From Ruegeria arenilitoris (GTDB taxonomy: Bacteria > Pseudomonadota > Alphaproteobacteria > Rhodobacterales > Rhodobacteraceae), in contig NZ_WPZQ01000001.1 of assembly GCF_013030265.1 (NCBI RefSeq), positions 62,001-126,000 on the forward strand: a DNA stretch of 64,000 nucleotides, in the 5' to 3' direction. The position numbers were made by a program, and so were the translations under genes. Below the pieces are notes generated by a model. That model was given only the letters and a program-made list of their open reading frames with translations, did not search any database and had not been told where the DNA came from. This document shows, one piece after another, positions 51,009-58,838 of the stretch (within the stretch, counting starts at the first letter, position 1; each line of letters opens with the position of its first letter).

Positions 51009-51740
51009 ATGAAACTCAAACCTTCTAAACCTACGGATCTGTCGGCACATATCGCTCAGGCTATTCGCGATGCGATTGTATCAGGCGAACTGATCGTAGA
51101 CGAACGTTTGCCTTCGGAAGCCGAACTTTCGGATCAGTTTCAGGTATCACGCCCCACCGTTCGCGAGGCTTTAAAAAGGCTGGCAGCTCAGTCGCTTATC
51201 CGAACACAGCGCGGCGCATCTGGTGGGGCTTTTGTTAACAAACTGAGCTTCGAGGACGCTTATTCACAGCAAGTCACGACCTCGACGTTGTTGCTGTCGA
51301 TGAATGCCGTAAGCTTCGATACAGCCTGTGAGGCGCGCTATTCTCTGGAACGAGCCTGTGCGGCTCTATCTGCCGAAAGACGCACGGCCGATCAGCTGGC
51401 CACGATGCGGGCCGAGATTTTTCGGCAGTCACAACCCGGACTTACGGATGAGGCGTTCTGTGCATCTGATGTTTCGTTCCACCGGGCGTTGGTGGATGGT
51501 GCCGCTAATCCGGTACTGTCCTATCAGTTGGCCGGTGCGGTCGAGGCGATGCAGCCCCTGATGAACATGATCACCTTCACCGCTCGATCGCGGGAAGAGA
51601 TCATCGCCCTTCACAGCCGGATTGCAGATGCGCTTGAGGCCCGGGATGCCAAAGCGGTAGATCAGGCGTTGCTTGAGCTTGAAGCCTATACCCGCCAATT
51701 GGCGCGCGATGTCGCCGAGAAGAGGCGTAAACCGAACTAA
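51009..51740 (+). CDS. GntR-family regulator, FadR/FCD subfamily
   Basis: A 243-residue regulator with an N-terminal winged helix (LPSEAELSDQFQVSRPTVREALKRLAAQSLIRTQRGASGGAFV, in consecutive blocks over residues 34-77) and a C-terminal all-helical FCD ligand domain (residues about 95-235). Histidines in SDVSFHRALVDGAANPVL and ALHSRIADAL are the usual metal/ligand positions. Organic acids are common ligands. It diverges from the DUF2182-DUF1326-DinB-dmdA-acuI operon and precedes mtoX, making it the likely local regulator. Confidence 0.9.
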   Translation: MKLKPSKPTDLSAHIAQAIRDAIVSGELIVDERLPSEAELSDQFQVSRPTVREALKRLAAQSLIRTQRGASGGAFVNKLSFEDAYSQQVTTSTLLLSMNAVSFDTACEARYSLERACAALSAERRTADQLATMRAEIFRQSQPGLTDEAFCASDVSFHRALVDGAANPVLSYQLAGAVEAMQPLMNMITFTARSREEIIALHSRIADALEARDAKAVDQALLELEAYTRQLARDVAEKRRKPN

Positions 51741-51837
51741 GATCCGATCAGATAAAACTTGACGCAAGACACAGACGAAAAGGACACTCGAGCAGGCACC
51801 ATGACACCCGGCATCAAGACCGGAACTCTCAATAAAA

Positions 51838-51850
51838 ATTGAATTTCAAT
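51838..51850. promoter_or_regulatory. 13-bp palindrome before mtoX
   Basis: ATTGAATTTCAAT is a perfect odd palindrome ending 18 bases before the mtoX start and next to its GGGAGGA ribosome site. It could be an operator or simply AT-rich leader. No clear -10/-35 pair was found in the 128-base gap after the GntR gene. Confidence 0.3.
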
Positions 51851-51868
51851 TGCTTACGGGAGGACGTT

Positions 51869-53269
51869 ATGAACCAAAGACCGGACCCAACCTTTTATCC
51901 ATCAGCCAAGCTTGCGATGGAGGGGCCTACTGAAACTCTGGCTTTTACGCTGATGCTCAGTCCTGATTTTTCGCAACCAGATGGATTGGCTGTCGTGAAC
52001 GTCGATCCAACTTCGGATGAATTCGGGAAAATCGTTCATCAGGTGATCATGCCAGAAAAAGGCGACGAGTTTCACCATTTCGGATGGAATGCTTGCTCTT
52101 CATCCTTATCACCGCTCAGTGGTCATGCGTTTCTGGAACGTCGCTATCTGATTATCCCGGGTATTCGATCCAGCCGGATCTACATCATTGACGTAAAAAG
52201 CCCGCTGGAAGCCAAGATCCACAAGATCATTGAACCCGAAGAAGTCTTTGCAAAGACTGGGTATTCCCGCCCTCACACGATCCATTGCGGACCGGAGGGC
52301 ATCTATGTCAGCACGCTTGGCGGCGGTGGCAAAGATGGCACTGATGGCCCTCCGGGTATCTTCATCATGGATTGCGAGAGTTTTGAGATCATTGGCCGCT
52401 ACGAGATCGAGCGCGGAGTGCAAGACAAGCATTATGATTTCTGGTGGAACCTACCACGGGATTACATGGTCAGTTCTGAATGGGGTCTGCCTCCGCAATT
52501 CGAAAACGGGATCGTCGCCGAGGATCTACTGTCGAACAAATATGGTCATCGTATCCATTTCTGGAATTTGCGTAATCGGACCAACATCCAGACCATCGAT
52601 CTGGGTGAGAACCACCAGATGGCATTGGAAATTCGCCCTGCCCATGATCCGGTCAAACAGCACGGTTTCTGCGGTGTCGTGGTCGACACGACCAACCTGC
52701 AAGGTGCGATATTCACGTGGTGGCGCAACGATGACGGAACGTTTGAGGCCAAAAAAACCATAACCATCGATCCGCAGCCCGCTGATCCAGACGATCTGCC
52801 AGACTTGCTAAAGGGCTTTTCGGCCGTTCCACCACTGGTCACGGATATCGATCTGAGCCTGGACGACAAGTACCTCTATGTCTCCTGCTGGGGAACCGGA
52901 GAGATGCATCAGTATGACGTATCAGATCCGATGAACCCGAAACTGGCCGGCAAAGTCGAAATCGGCGGTATCGTCAAAAAGACCAAGCATCCCAACGGGC
53001 AAGAATTTGGCTATGGCCCGCAAATGGTCGAAATCAGTCGGGACGGTAAGCGTGTCTACTGGACCAACTCACTGTACTCGACCTGGGACGATCAGTTTTA
53101 CCCCGGCGATCGAGGCGCGGCGATGGTCAAAGCTGATGTTGGCGAAAACGGTGGTCTGACGCTGGATCCGAATTTCTGGGTCGACTTCCCAGATGGTTAT
53201 CGCAGCCACCAAATCCGACTGGAGGGCGGCGACTGTTCGACGGACAGCTTCTGCTACCCCTCCGTCTGA
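51869..53269 (+). CDS. mtoX: Methanethiol oxidase, SBP56 (selenium-binding protein) family
   Basis: MtoX oxidises methanethiol to formaldehyde, hydrogen sulfide and hydrogen peroxide. The 466-residue protein shows the SBP56 marks: DEFHHFGWNACSSS (residues 66-79, Cys76), SRPHTIHCGPEGIYVSTLGG, FDFWW-like KHYDFWWNLPRDYMVSSEWG, TDIDLSLDDKYLYVSCWGTG and the C-terminal RSHQIRLEGGDCSTDSFCYP. Bacterial SBP56 MtoX is copper-dependent, and some homologues are periplasmic. This one has no signal peptide at the N-terminus (MNQRPDPTFYPSAKLAMEGP). GGGAGGA precedes ATG 51869; the TTG at 51839 is rejected. It sits opposite dmdA. Confidence 0.9.
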   Translation: MNQRPDPTFYPSAKLAMEGPTETLAFTLMLSPDFSQPDGLAVVNVDPTSDEFGKIVHQVIMPEKGDEFHHFGWNACSSSLSPLSGHAFLERRYLIIPGIRSSRIYIIDVKSPLEAKIHKIIEPEEVFAKTGYSRPHTIHCGPEGIYVSTLGGGGKDGTDGPPGIFIMDCESFEIIGRYEIERGVQDKHYDFWWNLPRDYMVSSEWGLPPQFENGIVAEDLLSNKYGHRIHFWNLRNRTNIQTIDLGENHQMALEIRPAHDPVKQHGFCGVVVDTTNLQGAIFTWWRNDDGTFEAKKTITIDPQPADPDDLPDLLKGFSAVPPLVTDIDLSLDDKYLYVSCWGTGEMHQYDVSDPMNPKLAGKVEIGGIVKKTKHPNGQEFGYGPQMVEISRDGKRVYWTNSLYSTWDDQFYPGDRGAAMVKADVGENGGLTLDPNFWVDFPDGYRSHQIRLEGGDCSTDSFCYPSV

Positions 53270-53282
53270 TTTGGAATCTCTG

Positions 53283-53933
53283 ATGACATCAACGGCCGGC
53301 CTCTGGCTGGCCGTTGTTCTGAGCGGCGCCTATCACGGCTTAAATCCCGGTATGGGATGGCCTTTGGCCGTATCAGCAGCGCTGATGGAGCAGCGTCAGT
53401 CCGCGCTTTGGCGGGCTTTGGCCGCTCTGGCCGGTGGGCATTTTCTGGCCATGCTAGGGGTGCTGTTGCCCTTTGCGCTTATGGCGGTTCTGGTGGATTA
53501 CCAGCGCGAAATCCGAATTGGTGCGGCGCTGATCGTCATCGCGATGGGACTTTACATCGCCATTGTCCGAAGACATCCCCGCGCCCTGTCCCGCATCCCG
53601 CCAGGCAAATTGGCTTTGTGGTCGTTTCTTGTGGCCCTCGCGCATGGCGCGGCTTTGATGTTGGTGCCAATCTATCTGGGCCTGTGCGGTTTGGACGAAC
53701 TAGACGCAGGCCATCGCGCGGTTTCTGAAATCATGACCACCAACGGCCTTTTGGTTTTAACCGTTGCTGCCGTTCATACCATCGCGATGGTACTTGGAGG
53801 CGGAGTTCTTGCGTATGCGGTTTACCGATGGCTTGGCCTGCAATTTCTCTCTCGCAGCTGGTTCAATCTCGAGCTTATTTGGGCACTAAGCCTGATCCTG
53901 GTGGGTGTGCTTGGACTCTGGTCAGCGATTTAG
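53283..53933 (+). CDS. Polytopic membrane protein downstream of mtoX (HGLNPGMGW motif)
   Basis: A 216-residue inner-membrane protein with about six segments. Striking conserved-looking motifs are AYHGLNPGMGWPLAVSAAL (residues 16-34), LAGGHFLAMLG, LVALAHGAALMLVPIYLG and AAVHTIAMV. Four intramembrane His residues in H-G/H-x-x contexts recall metal or small-solute permeases of the NicO/HupE type. I do not recognise a named family. It starts 13 bases after mtoX, so it is very likely in the same operon and may move a metal or reaction product. Confidence 0.6.
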   Translation: MTSTAGLWLAVVLSGAYHGLNPGMGWPLAVSAALMEQRQSALWRALAALAGGHFLAMLGVLLPFALMAVLVDYQREIRIGAALIVIAMGLYIAIVRRHPRALSRIPPGKLALWSFLVALAHGAALMLVPIYLGLCGLDELDAGHRAVSEIMTTNGLLVLTVAAVHTIAMVLGGGVLAYAVYRWLGLQFLSRSWFNLELIWALSLILVGVLGLWSAI

Positions 53934-53999
53934 GTGCTTTTCTTTGCTTTTAGTCGGATTACTCTTTCCGGGCAGATACTAAGAACACATGAGGCTAAA

Positions 54000-54362
54000 A
54001 TGATAACGACCGTCAATGTGATTGCCGCATTGCTCACAATTGGCTTTGGGCTGTTCGGGTTTCTGGCACCTGCATGGACTGCCACCTCGCTGGATCTGGC
54101 CCCAACCAACAGCAATATGGGACTGAGCGAGATGCGCGCGTCGGTCGGAGGTCTGTTTGTTGTGACCGGGATCGCAGTCCTTTGGCTCAACAACCCGATG
54201 GCCTACGCCATGCTAGGTGTTGTCTATGCCGGTGCGGCATTGGGCCGGTTTGTATCACTTGCGCTGGATAATCCGCCACTTGTCAAAGCAGCAACCTTTG
54301 GTGGAATCGAATTGGCGCTCGCGGCCTGGCTGATTTTCGCAAACATCAGCAAAACCTCATAA
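54000..54362 (+). CDS. DUF4345-family membrane protein
   Basis: A 120-residue protein with four hydrophobic segments (ITTVNVIAALLTIGFGLFGFLAP, GGLFVVTGIAVLWL, YAMLGVVYAGAALGRFVSL and IELALAAWLIFAN). The E-M-R-A-S-V-G-G and G-A-A-L-G-R positions are typical of DUF4345. The function is unknown. ATG 54000 is used, since the upstream codons to 53934 overlap the end of the previous gene region and lack a start signal. It closes the mtoX direction; the tmRNA promoter begins 40 bases later. Confidence 0.7.
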   Translation: MITTVNVIAALLTIGFGLFGFLAPAWTATSLDLAPTNSNMGLSEMRASVGGLFVVTGIAVLWLNNPMAYAMLGVVYAGAALGRFVSLALDNPPLVKAATFGGIELALAAWLIFANISKTS

Positions 54363-54402
54363 CCACTTGATAATGCTTGCATCAGGGTAACCCATTCTGG
54401 AT

Positions 54403-54431
54403 TTGCATCAGACCGGAACGTCACCTATATA
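54403..54431 (+). promoter_or_regulatory. Promoter of ssrA
   Basis: TTGCAT (54403-54408) and TATATA (54426-54431) have a 17-base spacer, placing transcription start at about 54438. Confidence 0.65.
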
Positions 54432-54437
54432 GGGATT

Positions 54438-54745
54438 GTCCTTCGGGACTATGGACATAAACGCGCTCGTAATAAGCGGATCGGACCCGGGGGCGGTACC
54501 CGGCGGCTCCACCAACATCCTTCGTTTGAGGATCATGGGGCCGAAATAGGATCGACGAACGTCTAAAGGGGTTAGCTTTGTCTCGGCTGTCTGCCACCGT
54601 TACCGGCGAAAATAGTACAATTGCAAACGACAATCGTGCTCCGGTTGCAGTTGCTGCGTAAGCAGTAACAAGACCGAAACTTAAGCCCTTGCGCCTAGCA
54701 GCGTAAGGCGGGGTTCGCAGGTACCTGGCAACAGAAACCTGCATT
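54438..54745 (+). ncRNA. ssrA: Two-piece (circularly permuted) tmRNA
   Basis: tmRNA rescues stalled ribosomes and tags the product for ClpXP. The permuted order is clear. The acceptor piece comes first and ends CGGCTCC-A-CCA at 54514. A short hairpin intervening segment (54515-54536) follows. The coding piece then begins GGGGCCGAAATAGGATCGACG at 54537, and GGGGCCG pairs with CGGCTCC as the acceptor stem (one G-U pair). The resume codon GCA is at 54623 and the tag reads ANDNRAPVAVAA with stop TAA at 54659-54661. The ends near 54438 and 54745 are approximate. The usual product is two RNAs after excision of the loop. Confidence 0.95.
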
Positions 54746-54847
54746 TAGCTACATAATGTCTGAGTTTTTTGCATCTGAATTCCATTCCGGTTCAGAGTTT
54801 ATTCACTCTTGTTCTGCAATCTCCGCTCAAAAGACAGGAGATCCGGG

Positions 54848-55279
54848 ATGACGAATTCAGAGAGATTACGGGCGTGGTATTCCGAAGTCTGGGAAAAAGG
54901 AAATACCGACGCGATTGATCAGTTCTTTTCACCTGACACCATGGCCGAAGGGTTAATTCCCGAAATGCAGGTCGGCGCAGATGATTTCCGCGATCTTGTC
55001 ACGGCTTTCCGGCACATTCTTGGTGAAATAACCGTGGATCTACCCAAGATCATTGAGGATGGTGATTGGGTCTCGGGCGTATTGCACGTCAGAACGTTCA
55101 GGGCCGACAACGGGGCTCCGCTGGAGGTTACTGGGCAGGTCATGGCGCGGTTTAAGGGTGACAAGATGGTTGAAGCCTACAACCAGTTCGACTTTATCTC
55201 GCTCTTTGAACAGTTGGGCCAGTTTCCCCTCGATACGCTCCCTGTTTGCATGACCGGGCAAAGGCTCGACTGGGCATAG
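54848..55279 (+). CDS. SnoaL-like (NTF2-fold) protein
   Basis: A 143-residue cone-shaped alpha+beta protein with an ester cyclase/SnoaL-like pattern: RLRAWYSEVWEKGNTDAIDQFFSPDT at the start, then DFRDLVTAFRHILGEITVDLPKIIEDGDWV and EVTGQVMARFKGDKMVEAYNQFDFISLFEQLGQFP, in blocks. These folds serve as small-molecule isomerases or cyclases or as binding domains. AGGAG lies 7 bases before ATG 54848. No operon partner is obvious; it is between ssrA and the chromate-type genes. Confidence 0.75.
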   Translation: MTNSERLRAWYSEVWEKGNTDAIDQFFSPDTMAEGLIPEMQVGADDFRDLVTAFRHILGEITVDLPKIIEDGDWVSGVLHVRTFRADNGAPLEVTGQVMARFKGDKMVEAYNQFDFISLFEQLGQFPLDTLPVCMTGQRLDWA

Positions 55280-55322
55280 CCACAAACCACGCAATCTTGA
55301 CCCTATCTGCGGTTACGCTGTA

Positions 55323-55347
55323 GCAAGACCCCATGGGGTCAGCTTGC
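55323..55347. promoter_or_regulatory. Palindromic operator candidate before the rhodanese-ChrB gene
   Basis: GACCCCATGGGGTC (55327-55340) is a perfect 14-bp palindrome, flanked by GCAAG and CTTGC arms that extend the symmetry with a 3-base offset. It lies 71 bases upstream of the gene. ChrB proteins act as chromate-sensing regulators of chrA in other bacteria, so this could be the site bound by the product itself. Confidence 0.45.
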
Positions 55348-55410
55348 GAACACCCCGTGAGGCGGCAGCCCAAGTTTCGCATGTATCGGAAATGACCGAG
55401 GAAACATGCT

Positions 55411-56226
55411 ATGGCTGCCCCAAACGCAATTACGCCCCGACAACTCATGCGACTGATCGGTACACCGCAAGTTCCGGTGTTGATCGACATCCGAACCGAT
55501 CCGGACTTTGAGGATGATCCCTGCCTTATTCCCGGCTCTGTGCGTCACGCCTGCTCAGACATCGAAGGCATCATAGAACTGGTTGGCGATAACCCATGCG
55601 TCATCATTTGCCAAAAGGGTAAGAAACTCAGCCAGGGCCTGGTGTCTTGGTTGATGAGCGAGGGTCATGCGGCAGAGTATCTGGAAGGCGGTATGTTTGC
55701 CTGGAGGGACATGCCGGATGCGCTGTCGGTTCCGGTTTCCGCAGTACCCGCTCCCGTCGGAGAGAATACACTTTGGGTGACACGGCATCGTCCGAAAATC
55801 GACCGTATCGCCTGCCCTTGGCTGATCCGGCGTTTCATCGATCCAAAGGCCAAGTTCTTGTTTGTGTCTCCAACCGAAGTTCAGGGCGTCGTAGATCAGT
55901 TCGGGGCAACTCCGTTTGATATGGAAGGTGTGTTTTGGAGTCACCGGGGCGAACAGTGCACCTTTGATACGATGCTGGATGAGTTTGACCTGCGTTTACC
56001 CGCATTGGATCGACTATCAACCGTCGTTCGCGCAGCAGACACCAATCGACATGAATTGTCAGCCGAAGCTGCTGGCTTGCTTGCCATCTCAGTCGGGTTA
56101 TCTCGCCAATATCGGAACGACCATCAGCAATTGGAATCCGGTTTAGCGATCTATGATGCGCTTTACCGCTGGGCGCGCGATGGTTTCGAGGAAAGCCACG
56201 ACTGGCCTACGGATCGCAAAAAATGA
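55411..56226 (+). CDS. Rhodanese domain fused to ChrB-like domain
   Basis: This 271-residue fusion has a rhodanese-like sulfurtransferase domain at residues 1-108 (VLIDIRTDPDFEDDPCLIPGSVRHA; active loop CQKGKKLSQG with the catalytic Cys at about 67). A ChrB C-terminal domain follows from about 118 (WVTRHRPKIDRIACPWLIRRFIDPKAKFLFV, in blocks; FDTMLDEFDL; ADTNRHELSAEAAGLLAIS). The C-x-x-x-K-x-L-S loop is close to a C-x5-R loop but not identical. ChrB-type proteins occur with ChrA in chromate resistance. The stop overlaps chrA (ATGA). GAGGAAA precedes ATG 55411. Confidence 0.85.
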   Translation: MAAPNAITPRQLMRLIGTPQVPVLIDIRTDPDFEDDPCLIPGSVRHACSDIEGIIELVGDNPCVIICQKGKKLSQGLVSWLMSEGHAAEYLEGGMFAWRDMPDALSVPVSAVPAPVGENTLWVTRHRPKIDRIACPWLIRRFIDPKAKFLFVSPTEVQGVVDQFGATPFDMEGVFWSHRGEQCTFDTMLDEFDLRLPALDRLSTVVRAADTNRHELSAEAAGLLAISVGLSRQYRNDHQQLESGLAIYDALYRWARDGFEESHDWPTDRKK

Positions 56227-57476
56227 CCCCGACCACTAAAGAGCTTGTTCAGGTGTTTGGCCGCATCGGGCTTTTGTCCTTTGGCGGCCCGGCGGCACAG
56301 ATTTCATTGATGCATCAGGAGCTGGTGGAACGGCGCCCCTGGCTGGATGAGCAGACTTATTTGCGCGCTCTGTCGCTGTGTATGCTGCTACCGGGGCCTG
56401 AAGCAATGCAACTGGCCACCTACGCGGGCTGGCGATTGCGAGGGGTTGCAGGGGGATTGATCGCCGGCAGCCTGTTTGTCCTGCCCGGTGCTTTGATCAT
56501 CGCGATATTGGTAGGGCTTTATGCGGCCTATGGTGATCTACCATTGGTTCAGGCGGCGTTTCTGGGCGTCAAAGCCACTGTCATCGTTATCGTTGTGCAG
56601 GCACTAAGAAATCTCTCACGCAAGGCGCTGACCGATACCGAACATCGTGTAATTGCAATCTTGGGTTTTGTGGCAATTTTTGCGCTGAATCTGCCGTTCC
56701 CCTTGATCATTCTGGCGGCTGCGATCTGGGGCTATGTCACGTCTGGAAATTCAGTTGCCGAGGCCACATCATCCCCCTCCCCGGCACTCACCAGTCCCAT
56801 TCGCACAGCTGCGATCTGGCTGACCCTTTGGCTGGGGCCGCTCATACTACTCACTTTGACCGGGCAAACACTTCTAAGCGATCTGGGTTGGTTCTTTGCC
56901 CGATTGGCGGTAGTCACATTCGGCGGCGCCTATGCGGTTCTCGCGTATATGACCCAAACCGTTGTTGATACCTACCAGTGGATCAGTACCGATCAAATGA
57001 TTGACGCGCTGGGCCTGGCTGAAACAACCCCAGGCCCGCTTATTCTGGTCACCCAGTTTGTGGCTATGCTGAGCGGTCAGATCGCCGGAGGCGCCTCGCT
57101 GGCTATTGCAGCGGGAATCGTGGCTCTTTGGGCGACGTTCATACCGTGCTTTTTGTGGATCTTCCTTGCAGCCCCATATCTGGACCGGATTGCCACACGC
57201 CCGCGGCTGGCAAACGCAATGCGCGGCATCACAGCTGCGGTGGTCGGAGTGATTCTCAACCTCTCGGTGTGGTTCGGATTAAACGTGCTGTTCGGATCAG
57301 CCCTGGACTTAACATGGGGTCCGATCTCCCTGCCCGTTCCTGAGCTTGCTACGTTGGATGTTTCGGCCCTTGTCCTGACAGTCGCCGCTGCAGTGTTGAT
57401 TTTCCGGCTGAAATCCGGTTTAGCCACCACTTTGGTCGTAATGGTTCTGTCCGGAATAGCTCTGCATTTAATCTGA
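56223..57476 (+). CDS. chrA: Chromate transporter ChrA family (long form)
   Basis: A 417-residue polytopic membrane protein with two homologous halves. The N-terminal signature is RIGLLSFGGPAAQISLMHQELVERRPWLDEQTY (residues about 13-45), and the second is ARLAVVTFGGAYAVLAYMTQTVVDTYQWI (about 226-254). G-P motifs are LPGPEAMQLATYAGWRLRG and ETTPGPLILVTQFV. It should export chromate, or a related oxyanion such as sulfate, from the cytosol. It is coupled to the rhodanese-ChrB gene. Chromate itself is unproven as substrate here. Confidence 0.9.
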   Translation: MTPTTKELVQVFGRIGLLSFGGPAAQISLMHQELVERRPWLDEQTYLRALSLCMLLPGPEAMQLATYAGWRLRGVAGGLIAGSLFVLPGALIIAILVGLYAAYGDLPLVQAAFLGVKATVIVIVVQALRNLSRKALTDTEHRVIAILGFVAIFALNLPFPLIILAAAIWGYVTSGNSVAEATSSPSPALTSPIRTAAIWLTLWLGPLILLTLTGQTLLSDLGWFFARLAVVTFGGAYAVLAYMTQTVVDTYQWISTDQMIDALGLAETTPGPLILVTQFVAMLSGQIAGGASLAIAAGIVALWATFIPCFLWIFLAAPYLDRIATRPRLANAMRGITAAVVGVILNLSVWFGLNVLFGSALDLTWGPISLPVPELATLDVSALVLTVAAAVLIFRLKSGLATTLVVMVLSGIALHLI

Positions 57477-57552
57477 ACAATCAGGCACAACCCGGTCTTT
57501 CGTTTCCGTCCAAATCCCTTATGCTGAGGATAACCACTTTCGAGGATGACAC

Positions 57553-58026
57553 ATGTCGCAAGACATTGATTATGGGAACTTGATGCACACGGCCATGCGT
57601 GGCCTGATCAAGACTGTTCTGAGCAGCGTTGCAGAAACCGGCCTGCCCGGTGCGCATCATTTCTTCATTACTTTCGACACCCGGCAGGAGGGCGTTGATA
57701 TCGCGGATTGGCTGCGGCAGCGCTATCCGGACGAGATGACCATCGTTATGCAGCACTGGTTTGAGAACCTCGAGGTTGGCGATGACGGTTTTTCAATCAC
57801 ACTGAATTTCGGTGATGCACCTGAGCCGCTCTATATTCCGTATTCTGCGATCAAGACATTCGTAGACCCTTCGGTAGAATTCGGCCTACGCTTTGAAAGC
57901 CCGGACGATACGGAAGAAGATGAAGAGCTTGATCACATCGTCGAGCAAACGATTGAGGTGATGCCTGACGAGCCGGAAGAGCATCACGACGCAGATGTCG
58001 TATCGCTGGATAGCTTCCGCAAGTAG
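57553..58026 (+). CDS. sspB: SspB-like ClpXP adaptor (alphaproteobacterial SspB)
   Basis: A 157-residue adaptor that tethers ssrA-tagged proteins to ClpXP. The folded part (residues 1-110) has IDYGNLMHTAMRGLIKTVLSSVAETGLPGAHHFFITFDTR in blocks and FSITLNFGDAPEPLYIPYSAIKTFVDPSVEFGL. The acidic flexible tail ends VVSLDSFRK, the likely ClpX-docking peptide (XB). It is 2.8 kb downstream of ssrA on the same strand, though not in one operon. GAGG lies 7 bases before ATG 57553. Confidence 0.92.
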   Translation: MSQDIDYGNLMHTAMRGLIKTVLSSVAETGLPGAHHFFITFDTRQEGVDIADWLRQRYPDEMTIVMQHWFENLEVGDDGFSITLNFGDAPEPLYIPYSAIKTFVDPSVEFGLRFESPDDTEEDEELDHIVEQTIEVMPDEPEEHHDADVVSLDSFRK

Positions 58027-58047
58027 TTGACTGATTAAGTCGTCTGT

Positions 58048-58079
58048 AAGCCCCGCCCTGTGCGGGGTTTATTGTTTTT
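58048..58079 (+). terminator. Intrinsic terminator of sspB
   Basis: AAGCCCCGC pairs with GCGGGGTTT around CCTGT, followed by ATTGTTTTT. It lies 22 bases after the sspB stop and runs into the 3' end of the convergent secreted-protein gene. Confidence 0.9.
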
Positions 58080-58632
58080 GAAGGAACGTATCAACCGACC
58101 GCGATTTCACACCATTGCGGAACCGTGTGAAAGACAGATCAAGGCCACCATCAGCCAGTGTACGGTCAAACTGCTGCAGTTCGTATCCGCCATCCTCGTC
58201 GATAAACAATGAGAACACGGTCAAAGTATCCCCTACGATGCGGCCCCAGACGAAGGGTTCGCCTTTCATCGGGTCTAGGGGAACTTCGTGGCCAAAAACA
58301 TTTCGCTTCATCGCCGCCGAATAAACATCCGGCCGATCCGAAGGGCGAAAATCCACCGAGAATTTTTGCTCTTTCACCCGCCCGTCATGCTTGTAGGTCG
58401 TCGTATGCCAGCTGACATTGAAGCCGCTGCTGGTTTCATGGATCGAAACGCTCATGTCACGGGGTGTAGTCGTACCATCTACATCAACGACATTGGCTGA
58501 ACCAACATAATCTCCGATAAACGGCCCAATACCGGTTGCATGTGCCTGTCCGACAAACAGCGTCACCCAAAGCGTGAACATCGCCGCCAGGGCGGTCAAA
58601 TACGAAGGACGGGTCCTAACTGAAACGCGCAT
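58069..58632 (-). CDS. Secreted protein of unknown function
   Basis: A 187-residue protein with a signal peptide (SYLTALAAMFTLWVTLFVGQAHAT, cleavage near residue 32). The mature part begins GIGPFIGDYVGSANVVDVDG and looks like an all-beta barrel of about 150 residues: VSIHETSSGFNVSWHTTTYKHDGR, PFVWGRIVGDTLTVFSLFIDEDGGYELQQFDRTL in blocks. No Cys and no catalytic signature are visible. I do not recognise the family. It stands alone, convergent with sspB and divergent from fumC. Confidence 0.7.
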   Translation of the reverse strand: MRVSVRTRPSYLTALAAMFTLWVTLFVGQAHATGIGPFIGDYVGSANVVDVDGTTTPRDMSVSIHETSSGFNVSWHTTTYKHDGRVKEQKFSVDFRPSDRPDVYSAAMKRNVFGHEVPLDPMKGEPFVWGRIVGDTLTVFSLFIDEDGGYELQQFDRTLADGGLDLSFTRFRNGVKSRSVDTFLQKQ

Positions 58633-58838
58633 GCAACCTCCACCACGGCGATATGTTTATTGTAGCTCAGCAGTCAGCGCGCACAATGGTGCTGTTTCCG
58701 ATGTTCACAAAAAAAATGACGCTTCCGCCTGCCTATACCTTTGGTCCCCTTGGGTTTATGGTGCGCGCAACTGGCCGATTGCGCCTTGGCTCTGCTATGG
58801 CTAAACGGCATACGACTGCATACCAGACGGAGTGACCG

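Noticed and set aside
54421..54744. 107-codon minus-strand frame opposite the tmRNA
   Set aside because: It covers the permuted ssrA RNA exactly; acceptor stem, CCA and tag reading frame explain the sequence.
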